Part shown: piece by piece, positions 52,694 through 60,481 of the stretch
How positions within the stretch are numbered: the stretch's first letter is position 1
Layout of the letters: every line of letters begins with the position of its first letter
Assembly: GCF_041435015.1 (NCBI RefSeq)
Contig: NZ_CP107990.1
Coordinates: 1 to 64,000, forward strand
Origin: Streptomyces canus
Lineage (GTDB): Bacteria; Actinomycetota; Actinomycetes; Streptomycetales; Streptomycetaceae
DNA: 64,000 nucleotides
Direction: 5' to 3'
Position numbers and translations under genes: made by a program
The notes under the pieces: model-generated
What the model was told of the DNA's origin: nothing
Database searches by the model: none
The model's input: only the letters and a program-made list of their open reading frames with translations

Positions 52694-53163
52694 GGGCGGA
52701 TCCCTTCAGGGGTGGCGTGGAGGTCCAGGAGGAGCTGTTCGGTGCCCGGGGCCGCGGCGGCATGGAAGATCTGTGGGCGGGTGGGCGGCATGACCGGGGT
52801 GGCGGCATCGCCGACGTCGACGGCGAGCTGGCCGGCGTCGGCGAGGGCCCGGGCCCGGGTCGTGGCGCGGGTGACGGCGTGGTGCCCGGCGTCCAGGTGG
52901 AGGTGGCAGCTCTGGCACATGGCGCGCAGATTCGCGGGGTCGACGTGTTCGGGGGTGTGATCGAGGTGGGCGGTGGTGAGGCAGACGGTGCTGCCGGTGC
53001 CGTACGCCGGAGCGCCGTGACGGTTGGGGCAGCGGCCGGGGTGGGTGCCCCGGCCGCATTCGCCCTCGCACTCGCACCGCCATCCGGCCCGTTCCTTGAT
53101 GGTCAGGGAGATCTGGGGCCAGTCGGGCGGGTAGCGGTGGACGTTCTCGGGCCGGATCGGCAC
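52690..53163 (-). CDS. HNH-type endonuclease
   Basis: 157 residues from GTG. CECEGECGRGTHPGRC and a later CQSCHLHLDAGHH provide zinc cysteines, with TAHLDHTPEHVDPANLRAMC forming the HNH core (H-L-D-H, then N-L). It starts four bases after the WhiB-like stop and overlaps dnaN. Such nucleases serve in phage packaging, mobile elements or defence; the role here is unknown. Confidence 0.75.
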   Translation of the reverse strand: MPIRPENVHRYPPDWPQISLTIKERAGWRCECEGECGRGTHPGRCPNRHGAPAYGTGSTVCLTTAHLDHTPEHVDPANLRAMCQSCHLHLDAGHHAVTRATTRARALADAGQLAVDVGDAATPVMPPTRPQIFHAAAAPGTEQLLLDLHATPEGIRP

Positions 53164-53167
53164 CGCT

Positions 53168-53686
53168 CTATGCCGTGAGGGCGTGCACGAGCCGGTCGTA
53201 GTTGCGCTGCTGGTCCTTGGGGGTGAGGGGCTGGCGCGGCATCGGCCCGTTGAGCTCGCGGTCCAGGCGCACGATGCGGGCCTGGTTCACGGTCAGCGGC
53301 TGGTGGCGGGCGGCCGCGGCGCGTTCGCGGCGGGCCTGGTCCCGGTCGGCGAGGACATTGATCCAGTCCGGTCCGAGCCGGTCGGTCAGGCGGTTGCGCA
53401 GGTCGGTGCGCTGGCCGGGGGTGGTCGCAGCCCAGATCCCGTGCCGGGTGAGGTGTTTGTTGGCCAGCGCCCACTTCAGGCAGTCGGTGGCGATGGGGCA
53501 GCCGGCGCACGCCCGGCGGGCCTGTGCCAGCCGCTTGTCGGTCGCGGCCCGGTCGGCGGCGCGGTCGCCGTTGGTGAAGTCGAACAGTCGCGGGGTGAGC
53601 TGGCAGCGGGTCGGGGTGGAGCTGTGCGGGAAGGCGAAGCGGGCGGCCTGGTTCGAGGCCGTGGGGGTGGTGTCGGTGCGGCTCAT
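53168..53686 (-). CDS. WhiB-family iron-sulfur regulator
   Basis: 172 residues from ATG 53686 behind GGAGG. Four cysteines form the cluster site: one in TRCQL and three in ARRACAGCPIATDCLKW, followed by the HGIWAATTPGQR turn equivalent to the G-[VI]-W-G-G motif. WhiB-like proteins are actinobacterial Fe-S transcription factors, often carried by phages and plasmids. The C-terminal extension of about 70 residues is longer than usual and basic. Confidence 0.85.
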   Translation of the reverse strand: MSRTDTTPTASNQAARFAFPHSSTPTRCQLTPRLFDFTNGDRAADRAATDKRLAQARRACAGCPIATDCLKWALANKHLTRHGIWAATTPGQRTDLRNRLTDRLGPDWINVLADRDQARRERAAAARHQPLTVNQARIVRLDRELNGPMPRQPLTPKDQQRNYDRLVHALTA

Positions 53687-54153
53687 GACGTGACCTCCTG
53701 GAACAGCTCGGTCAGGTGGGGGAGTTGGGTGAGGACCTGCTCGAAGACAGGGAGCGGGACGCGCCATGGTCCGAGCGCCCCGCGGCACGGCACGGGCAGC
53801 GGCAGAGCGTGGACGTCTTCCAGCTGCACGTGGAAGCAGCCGTGCTGCGCCCACGGAGAGCACGGGCCACCGGTGTCGGTGTAGGCACCGTGGCTGCCGG
53901 TGATCCGGGCGACGGCCAGGACCGCGCTGAAGTGCAGCTGGTGGCCGCGGATCGTGCGGGCCACGAGCGGGTCGCGCAGCGCGTGCCGGTCCATGCCTGA
54001 CTCGGCACCGGCGTGCAGCAGGCGCCAGCCCGGCGCCCACGCCTTGGGCCGGTTCTCGATCCGCTTCTCGCCGTGAACGATGCACGCCGTCCAGGGCTGC
54101 TTGATGGTGATGCCGCGAATGACGTCGGGGGCGTACAGGATGGGGGTCCTCAT
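53683..54153 (-). CDS. ASCH-domain protein
   Basis: 156 residues. ITIKQPWTACIVHGEKRIEN and the later HFSAVLAVARITGSH and WRVPLPVFE fit the ASCH fold, an RNA-binding beta-barrel related to PUA. ASCH proteins are thought to bind or modify RNA bases. The start overlaps the GGDEF stop and the stop overlaps the WhiB start, both as ATGA. Confidence 0.75.
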   Translation of the reverse strand: MRTPILYAPDVIRGITIKQPWTACIVHGEKRIENRPKAWAPGWRLLHAGAESGMDRHALRDPLVARTIRGHQLHFSAVLAVARITGSHGAYTDTGGPCSPWAQHGCFHVQLEDVHALPLPVPCRGALGPWRVPLPVFEQVLTQLPHLTELFQEVTS

Positions 54154-54824
54154 ACGATCGCCCCCAGGCTGGCGGTGCCGGGACGGCCATTACGGCGGCC
54201 GTTGACGGACGCCGCTGTGGCGTGGGAGCGGTCGGCGAGGACGGCGCGGCCGGTGTGCTTGCCCGCGTACATGGCGGCGTCGGCGGCCCGCAGCAGCAGG
54301 GACAAGTCGGTGGTGCCGACCGTGTCGGGGGTGGCGGCGCCGATCGAGACGCCGACGTCGACCAGATGGCCGTCGCCGATGTCGACGGGGCGGGTGAGCG
54401 CGGCGGCGAGCTGGTCCAGGCGCAGCCCCCGGCGCGCGGTGCCGATCCGTACCGCGAGAGCGAACTCGTCTCCCCCGAGCCGGCCGACTACGCCGCGGCT
54501 GCCCGCCCATGCGGTGAGCCGGGCCGCGGTCGCGGCGAGCACGCGGTCGCCAGCGGCATGGGAGAAGTTGTCGTTGATCTGCTTGAAGTGGTCGACGTCG
54601 CAGATCAGGACCATCGCGGCCGTCGTGTAGCGGGCGGTCAGCGCGGTGGCCCGGGCGGTGTAGCCGTCGCGCCCGTGCAGGCCGGTGAGCGGGTCGCGGC
54701 GGGCGGCGGCGAGCTGGCGGTGCAGGCTGACGGCGTGGACGGTCCAGCCGGTCAGCGGCACCGCGGCCGCGGCGATGACGAATGTGCGGGACGGCTGCCC
54801 TAAGGCGCCGGGTATGGGCATCAT
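54150..54824 (-). CDS. GGDEF-domain diguanylate cyclase
   Basis: 224 residues after GGAGGAG. One N-terminal hydrophobic helix (TFVIAAAAVPLTGWTVHAV) is followed by a GGDEF domain with RDPLTGLHGRDGY, DVDHFKQINDNFSHAAGD and the active-site RLGGDEFAL. It would make cyclic di-GMP from two GTP; in Streptomyces this signal controls development through BldD. An I-site RxxD is not evident. It heads a seven- or eight-gene coupled operon. Confidence 0.85.
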   Translation of the reverse strand: MMPIPGALGQPSRTFVIAAAAVPLTGWTVHAVSLHRQLAAARRDPLTGLHGRDGYTARATALTARYTTAAMVLICDVDHFKQINDNFSHAAGDRVLAATAARLTAWAGSRGVVGRLGGDEFALAVRIGTARRGLRLDQLAAALTRPVDIGDGHLVDVGVSIGAATPDTVGTTDLSLLLRAADAAMYAGKHTGRAVLADRSHATAASVNGRRNGRPGTASLGAIV

Positions 54825-54859
54825 GGGATCTCCTCCCGCCCGTGCGGGCGGACAAAGGG

Positions 54860-54903
54860 AAGAGGCGCACCCCGGGCTGTCCAGGCGTAGGGGTGCGCCT
54901 CTT
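54860..54903 (-). terminator. Stem-loop ahead of the DnaN operon
   Basis: Arms AAGAGGCGCACCCC (54860-54873) and GGGGTGCGCCTCTT (54890-54903). It ends transcription from 55032 before the GGDEF gene begins. Confidence 0.75.
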
Positions 54904-55031
54904 TGCTGTGTGATCTCGTGAGGTGCGGCCTTGAGTAGTGCTTCGCCGGCGTCAGTCGACGAGGTCGTCCTCGGCGGCGCCGTGTTGTGTCAGCCGGAGT
55001 GCCGCCCCGGGTTCTGTGTGGTGTCGGGCCC

Positions 55032-55544
55032 TCAGATGGCCGCGAGCGGCCGGCCCAGCGGGGCGACGGGCCGGACGGTGCGGCAGTCATCGTGGCTGTC
55101 GTCGTGCACGGACTTGCCGTGGGTGGGCCGCAGTTCGGCGAGGATCTCGATCAGCATGTCCTCGCTGTCGAGGACGATGTCGGTGTAGCCGTGGCCGCAG
55201 GTGCACGGCACGATCAGGGTGAGCACGTCGACGGCGCCGTCGGCCTCGCTGATGCGCAGGGTGTGGTGCAGCCACAGCCCGCCGTCCAGCCAGGCCGTCG
55301 CGGCCGGCTCGAAGGCGAAGCCGGCGGAGTGCAGGGCGGGGTGGCCGGTCCAGTCCATGGCGTCCAGCACCGTGCCGAGCGTGTCCGGGTAGGCGTTGTA
55401 CACGTAGTGCGCGGCGGCCGTGACGGCGTCTTCGCACTGTTCGTCCTCGGTCGGCTGGCCGATGCCCTCCGCCATGTCGAGCAGGTGCGCCACGGGCGAG
55501 TCGGCCGCGTATGGGCGGGGCGTCGCGGTGAGGGTGTCGTGCAT
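55032..55544 (-). CDS. Hypothetical protein
   Basis: 170 residues from ATG 55544 behind GGAAGGGA. An in-frame ATG at 55730 would add a hydrophobic N-terminal stretch (LRLAVDLSLVALAL) but has no ribosome site. The core DEQCEDAVTAAAHYVYNAYP and CTCGHGYTDIVLDSEDMLIE is specific but not assigned to a known family. The C-x-C may bind metal. Confidence 0.6.
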   Translation of the reverse strand: MHDTLTATPRPYAADSPVAHLLDMAEGIGQPTEDEQCEDAVTAAAHYVYNAYPDTLGTVLDAMDWTGHPALHSAGFAFEPAATAWLDGGLWLHHTLRISEADGAVDVLTLIVPCTCGHGYTDIVLDSEDMLIEILAELRPTHGKSVHDDSHDDCRTVRPVAPLGRPLAAI

Positions 55545-55832
55545 GTCGAGTCCCTTCCAGCTGTGCCGGGCCGGGCTGTCCGGTCCTGCGCCCGCTCGCG
55601 CCTCGCCGTCGGGCGGCGGGGTGGGAGGGGACGCAGGACCGTCAGACCAGGACCGGCGGCCACGAGAAAGGAGGGCGAGGGCGACCAGGCTCAGGTCGAC
55701 CGCGAGCCGCAGCTGGCGGTAGTTGCGCATGGCGATGGTGGACAGGACGCGGATGCGGGTGGGGCCTGCCGATCCGGCGGCGCGGTCGGGGAACGAGCAC
55801 GAGTGATCTCCTTCTCGCGTTGGGGAACAGCG

Positions 55833-55866
55833 CCGCGCCCCGCCAGGGGTTTCTGGCGGGGCGCGG
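55833..55866. terminator. 14-bp perfect stem-loop
   Basis: Arms CCGCGCCCCGCCAG and CTGGCGGGGCGCGG around six bases, between a small membrane protein gene and the gene at 55032. The stretch 55545-55978 holds no other supported gene. Confidence 0.75.
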
Positions 55867-55978
55867 CTTGGATGATCAGCGGGGTTGATGCGGGGGTCAG
55901 TGCCTGGGTTGCTGAAGTCCGGTGCGGGTGGCAGGCGTTGCGTCCGAGCAGTCCGTGGGTCGTATACGCCGTCGTTGG

Positions 55979-56170
55979 TCATCGGAGGGCTGCGAGGGCG
56001 GCGGCGATGGCGGCAGCGAGCGTGAGGGTGGCGGTGAAGGCGATGGCGGCGCGGGTGAGGGCGGTGGGGTAGCTGGCGCCGTCTAGGCGGGCGAGCTTGG
56101 CTGCTCCGGCGGCGGCCAGGAGCGCGATGACGAGGATGAGGGCGATGGTGAGCAGGACGGTGGCGAGCAC
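55979..56170 (-). CDS. Small two-helix membrane protein
   Basis: 63 residues from GTG 56170, chosen because GGAGG lies just before it. Two hydrophobic helices (LATVLLTIALILVIALLAAA and RAAIAFTATLTLAAAIAAAL) flank a short polar loop. It faces away from the STAND gene; the gap between them carries GGTGTT repeats. Confidence 0.6.
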   Translation of the reverse strand: MLATVLLTIALILVIALLAAAGAAKLARLDGASYPTALTRAAIAFTATLTLAAAIAAALAALR

Positions 56171-56226
56171 GGGTTCCTCCGCGGTATGGCCGGCCGGAGT
56201 GCCGACGGACATGAAGGTCGCGGTTT

Positions 56227-56282
56227 TGGTGTTCACCGGTGTTCGCTGTGGACGGTGTTGAACAATGCGGTGCAATGCTGAA
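56227..56282. promoter_or_regulatory. GGTGTT direct repeats with inverse copies, likely operator
   Basis: GGTGTT occurs three times between about 56229 and 56256 (GGTGTTCACCGGTGTTCGC, then GGTGTTGAAC), with inverse GAACACACC near 56279-56287. It sits between divergent genes, upstream of a gene whose product starts with an HTH, so autoregulation is plausible. Confidence 0.4.
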
Positions 56283-56333
56283 CACACCGCGGTGATGGGA
56301 CGGCGGAGGGCACGACGCAGGGGGAGCGCGGGC

Positions 56334-59300
56334 ATGACGCCTGAAGAGGCTGTGGCGCAGTTGCGTCAGCGAGTTGACCGGGCGAGGGTCGCGGCCGGCC
56401 TGACCAAGACTGCGTTAGCTGAACGCACTGCTCAGGGACGAGTGAAGGTCTCCCGCGGGACGGTGCAGCAGTTCTTTCGTGCTGACGGGCCGATGCCGAG
56501 CATGGACACGGTCACCGCGCTCGCGACGGTACTGAAACTCGATGTCCAGGATCTGCTCGATCTCCGTGATGTAGCTGCGGGAAGTGCGGACGTGGCGGAT
56601 GAAGCAGTGCCGCCTGGACCCGCGCCCAAACCTGGCGGTGGACCGAGCAGCGTGCTCAGGGACGGTCCGGGGCCCGAGCCGCGGCTGGTCGGGCCGATCC
56701 CTCCGGCCGCGTTGGCTTTCCAGCACCGTGCAGAGGCCGACCAGTTGCGGGCAATGCTGGAGGACGGCGGGACCGCCGTCCTCGAGGGCCGGTCAGCGGG
56801 CAGGATCCCGGTAGCGGGTGCGCTGGTCGGCCTGGGAGGTGTCGGCAAGTCCCAGCTCGCCGCTGACTACGCCCGCACGGTGCTCGCCGACGGGACAGTG
56901 GATCTGGTGGTGTGGGTGACCGCCACCGAACGGCCAGCGATCATCGACCGCCTCGCGCAGGCTGGCCGTGAACTCTGCGCGAGTGGATTGGCAGATCCGG
57001 AGCAGGCCGCCCGCGCTTTCCTAGCGTGGCTCGCCCCGAAACGGTCGGCTGCACCACTGCGGTGGCTGGTAGTACTGGATGACCTCACCCTCCCCGGGGA
57101 CATGAACGACCTGTGGCCGCCGGCCAGCCCCCAGGGACGCACCCTGGTCACCACCCGCCGCCAGGACGCAGCGCTCACCGGGCCCGGCCGAAACCGCCTC
57201 CAGGTCGGCCTGTTCACCCCCGGGCAGGCCATCGCCTATCTCTCCGAAGCCCTCGCCGCGTACGAACGGACCGCGCATGACGAGGACCTCGCAGCATTGG
57301 CCGCGGCCCTCGGCCACCTGCCGCTCGCCCTGTCACAGGCTGCCGCCTACCTCGCCGACACCGGCAGCACCATCAGCGCGTACCGGCAGGCCCTCGCCGA
57401 CCGGGCGACCGCGCTGCACGACCTCGCCCCCGACCTGCTGCCCGACCAGCAATCACACACGGTCGCCGCCGCATGGGCACTGTCCATTGACCACGCCGAC
57501 ACCCTCAAGCCCGAAGGCCTCGCCCGCCCCCTCCTCCAGCTCGCCGCCTGCCTCGATCCGTACGGCATCCCGGCCACCGTCCTAACCAGCGGGCCCGCCC
57601 GCACCTACCTCGCACACCACCGCACTTCCCGGCCCGACAATCAGCCAGCTGAGAGCAGAACCAAGTCGGCAGCGGAGGTTGAACCGGTCTCGGCAGCGGA
57701 GGTGGAACGGGCGATCAGCGCACTGCGTCGGCTCAGCCTCCTTACCTACACCCCCGACACACCCGCGACCGCCGTACGCGTCCACCAACTTCTCCAGCAC
57801 GCCGTCCGCGACACCCTCACCCCTGATCAAAGGTACGAAACCGCCCACGCCGCAGCTGACTCGCTGATCGACGCCTGGCCCGACATCGAACGCGACACCC
57901 AACTCGCCCAAGCCCTACGCGCCAACACCACCGCTCTCACAGCACAAACGGAAGCCGAACTGCACCGGCCCAACGCGCACAGGGTGCTGCACCGCTCAGG
58001 CCACAGCCTGGGCGAAGCAGGACAGGTCACCGCCGCCCGCGACCACTTCCAGTACCTCACCAAAACGACCCACCGTCACCTCGGCCCCGACCATCCCGAC
58101 ACCCTCACCACCCGAGGCAACCTCGCCACCTGGCAGGGACAGGCGGGAGACGCCGCCGGAGCGGCCAAAGCGTACGCCGACCTCCTAACACACATGATCC
58201 GGGTACTGGGTCCCGACCACCCCGCCACCCTCCCCACCCGAAGCAACCTCGCCAGTTGGAGGGGAGAGGCAGGAGACGCCGCCGGAGCCGCCGAAGCGTA
58301 CGCCGACCTGCTCACCGATCTGATCCAGGCACTGGGCCCCGACCACCCCGCCACCCTCACCACCCGAAGCAACCTCGCCACCTGGCAGGGACAGGCAGGA
58401 GACGCCACCGGAGCCGCCGAAGCCTTTACCGACCTGCTCACCGATCGGATCCGGGTACTGGGCCCCGACCATCCCGACACCCTCATCACCCGAAGCAACC
58501 TCGCCAGTTGGAGGGGAGAGGCAGGAGACGCCGCCGGAGCCGCCGAAGCCTTTACCGACCTGCTCACCGATCGGATCCGGGTACTGGGCCCCGACCACCC
58601 CGACACCCTCATCACCCGAAGCAACCTCGCCACCTGGCAGGGACAGGCAGGAGACGCCACCGGAGCCGCCGAACCGTACGCAGGCCTCCTAACACACATG
58701 ATCCGGGTACTAGGCCCCGACCATCCCGACACCCTCACCACCCGAAGCAACCTCGCCACCTGGCAGGGACAGGCAGGAGACGCCACCGGAGCCGCCGAAA
58801 CGTACGCCGACCTCCTAACACACATGATCCGGGTACTAGGCCCGAACCACCCCGCCACCCTCACCACCCGAAGCAACCTCGCCAGTTGGAGGGGAGAAGC
58901 AGGAGACGCCACCGGAGCCGCCGAAGCCTTTACCGACCTGCTCACCGATCGGATCCGGGTACTGGGCCCCGACCACCCCGACACCCTCACCACCCGAAAC
59001 AACCTCGCCACCTGGCAGGGACGGGCAGGGGACGTGAGCGGAGCTGCCGAAGCGTACGCCGACCTGCTCACCGATCGGATCCGGGTACTGGGCCCCGACC
59101 ACCCCGACACTCTCACCACCCGAAACAACCTCGCCACCTGGCAGGGACGGGCAGGGGACGTGAGCGGAGCTGCCGAAGCGTACGCGCAACTCCTTGCTGC
59201 TCAGCAACGACTCAACGGCGAGGATCATCCCGATACATTCGCGGCCTGGGGCAGCTACGCATACTGGCGAGGTCAAGCAGGGGACACAGCAGAAGCCATC

Positions 59301-59408
59301 GCCGCAACCACACAACTGCTGGAGCGAATGACAGAGGCTCTAGGAGACGATCACCCGCACCTCCAGGTCCTACGGCACAACCTTGCCTATTTGCGCGATC
59401 ACAGCTGA
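56334..59408 (+). CDS. STAND NTPase: HTH, NB-ARC-like ATPase and amplified TPR repeats
   Basis: 1024 residues from ATG 56334 behind GGGGGAG. An XRE-like HTH is at about 8-72. The NTPase has P-loop GLGGVGKSQLA near 165-175, Walker B LRWLVVLDDL near 245-253, RTLVTTRR, and GHLPLALSQAAAYL. The C-terminal 440 residues are about ten 42-residue TPRs (LGPDHPxTLxTRSNLAxW), some almost identical in DNA. STAND proteins oligomerise on ligand sensing; relatives include defence proteins (Avs-like) and Streptomyces regulators. The TPRs are the likely sensor, the HTH the output. Confidence 0.85.
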   Translation: MTPEEAVAQLRQRVDRARVAAGLTKTALAERTAQGRVKVSRGTVQQFFRADGPMPSMDTVTALATVLKLDVQDLLDLRDVAAGSADVADEAVPPGPAPKPGGGPSSVLRDGPGPEPRLVGPIPPAALAFQHRAEADQLRAMLEDGGTAVLEGRSAGRIPVAGALVGLGGVGKSQLAADYARTVLADGTVDLVVWVTATERPAIIDRLAQAGRELCASGLADPEQAARAFLAWLAPKRSAAPLRWLVVLDDLTLPGDMNDLWPPASPQGRTLVTTRRQDAALTGPGRNRLQVGLFTPGQAIAYLSEALAAYERTAHDEDLAALAAALGHLPLALSQAAAYLADTGSTISAYRQALADRATALHDLAPDLLPDQQSHTVAAAWALSIDHADTLKPEGLARPLLQLAACLDPYGIPATVLTSGPARTYLAHHRTSRPDNQPAESRTKSAAEVEPVSAAEVERAISALRRLSLLTYTPDTPATAVRVHQLLQHAVRDTLTPDQRYETAHAAADSLIDAWPDIERDTQLAQALRANTTALTAQTEAELHRPNAHRVLHRSGHSLGEAGQVTAARDHFQYLTKTTHRHLGPDHPDTLTTRGNLATWQGQAGDAAGAAKAYADLLTHMIRVLGPDHPATLPTRSNLASWRGEAGDAAGAAEAYADLLTDLIQALGPDHPATLTTRSNLATWQGQAGDATGAAEAFTDLLTDRIRVLGPDHPDTLITRSNLASWRGEAGDAAGAAEAFTDLLTDRIRVLGPDHPDTLITRSNLATWQGQAGDATGAAEPYAGLLTHMIRVLGPDHPDTLTTRSNLATWQGQAGDATGAAETYADLLTHMIRVLGPNHPATLTTRSNLASWRGEAGDATGAAEAFTDLLTDRIRVLGPDHPDTLTTRNNLATWQGRAGDVSGAAEAYADLLTDRIRVLGPDHPDTLTTRNNLATWQGRAGDVSGAAEAYAQLLAAQQRLNGEDHPDTFAAWGSYAYWRGQAGDTAEAIAATTQLLERMTEALGDDHPHLQVLRHNLAYLRDHS

Positions 59409-59416
59409 CCTTCGAG

Positions 59417-59860
59417 TTAGGCGGCCAGCCGGTGCGCGGCCGCGGTGGTGATGTAGCTGGAGGGGGCGGCTGGGGTGCCGTCGTGGCATTCCAGGCAACT
59501 GCCGAGGGTTTTCAGCGGGATGCAGTGGAAGTAGCGGCGGCCGCAGAGGGGGCAGGTCTGCCGGGCGGCCATCGCCTTGTCGAGCGCGAGTTCTTTCGCG
59601 AGCGTCATCGGCAGCTTCGGTTTCGCCAGGTCGATCCTGTACAGCCAGGCGAAGCGCTGGCCGCCGCGGCATTCGATCCGCGCGACGGGATCCTGGCCGC
59701 CGGGACGCAGCCCCATCTCCCGCAGCTGCCTGCGGGTTGCCAGGTTCTGGTGTCCGGCCTGCTTCCACCTAAAGACTGGTAGGGAGCCGTCGCCGGGATC
59801 GTGCGGGTCGACGTCGACCAGGTCGACGCCTTCGTGCTGTGGGGCGCCCATCATCGCCAC
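59417..59860 (-). CDS. RRQRL motif-containing zinc-binding protein
   Basis: 147 residues from GTG 59860, with ATGs at 59854 and 59851 also possible. It has ATRRQLREMGLRPGGQDPVA, then LAKPKLPMTLAKELALDKAM and CPLCGRRYFHCIP...CLECHDG, the zinc site of the Streptomyces RRQRL-motif family seen beside plasmid transfer genes. The function is unknown; zinc and basic residues suggest nucleic acid or protein binding. Confidence 0.75.
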   Translation of the reverse strand: MAMMGAPQHEGVDLVDVDPHDPGDGSLPVFRWKQAGHQNLATRRQLREMGLRPGGQDPVARIECRGGQRFAWLYRIDLAKPKLPMTLAKELALDKAMAARQTCPLCGRRYFHCIPLKTLGSCLECHDGTPAAPSSYITTAAAHRLAA

Positions 59861-60272
59861 CAGGCACGGGGCAGCCGCCGGGGCCGGTGCGAGTAGCGGG
59901 GGCCGGGCCGGTGCGGGCGGGGCCTGCCGATCCGTCGTCGGGGAACGAGCACGAGCGATCTCCTCCAGCAGGTCGTGGACAGCACCGCGCCCCCGACAGA
60001 GACGGTGTGGCGGGGGGGAGGTGCGGGTTCGGCAAGGTCAGGCGGTGCCGAAGGCCGTGTGCGTGCTGTGCGGGCCGGGCGTGGTGGGGGCGGTGTGTCC
60101 CGGGGCGCGGGGTGTTCGGCTGCTGCGGCGCGGGTGCGTCGCCGATGTGGGTGCCGATGTAGTAGCCGGCTAGCAGGCCCAGGATGAGAAGCACCTTGTG
60201 CCGGTTGGCTCGCCACCAGGTGGGGGCCGGGGGCTCCGTGAGGATGCCTATGACGGTCGGGCCTTTCGCCAA
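59769..60272 (-). CDS. Small single-pass membrane protein with a long polar tail
   Basis: A TTG start at 60272 follows AAGGAG. The product begins AKGPTVIGILTEPPAPTWWR and has one transmembrane helix (VLLILGLLAGYYIGTHIG). The remaining residues are Pro/Arg/His-rich and may be only partly real, since the frame overlaps the start of the next gene by about 90 bases. It lies in the conjugation region and may be a transfer membrane component. Confidence 0.5.
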   Translation of the reverse strand: MAKGPTVIGILTEPPAPTWWRANRHKVLLILGLLAGYYIGTHIGDAPAPQQPNTPRPGTHRPHHARPAQHAHGLRHRLTLPNPHLPPATPSLSGARCCPRPAGGDRSCSFPDDGSAGPARTGPAPATRTGPGGCPVPGGDDGRPTARRRRPGRRRPARSRRRLPTSL

Positions 60273-60426
60273 CGCACGATCTCCTTCTGTCTCGGGGAAA
60301 CGGGGCGGCCGGGCAGCCTGTCCGGACTTCGCGCTCTCGCGGCTGTACGCGAGCAGGGCGAGGACCAGGCGGAACACCCGGAGATCGGCGCGTGGTGGGA
60401 GCCGGGGGCCCGTTGGGCCCCTACAC

Positions 60427-60468
60427 GCTGCGGGCCCGCGCCCCGTGAAAGGGGTGCGGGCCCGCAGC
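60427..60468. terminator. 18-bp stem-loop after the VirB4-like gene
   Basis: Arms GCTGCGGGCCCGCGCCCC (60427-60444) and GGGGTGCGGGCCCGCAGC (60451-60468) pair with one G-T-type mismatch around GTGAAA, 13 bases past the stop at 60482. Confidence 0.8.
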
Positions 60469-60481
60469 GGCAGGATGGGAT

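Noticed and set aside
58078..59400. Regular 126-bp repeats as a possible CRISPR array
   Set aside because: The repeats encode in-frame TPR units without unique spacers, and no cas gene is present.
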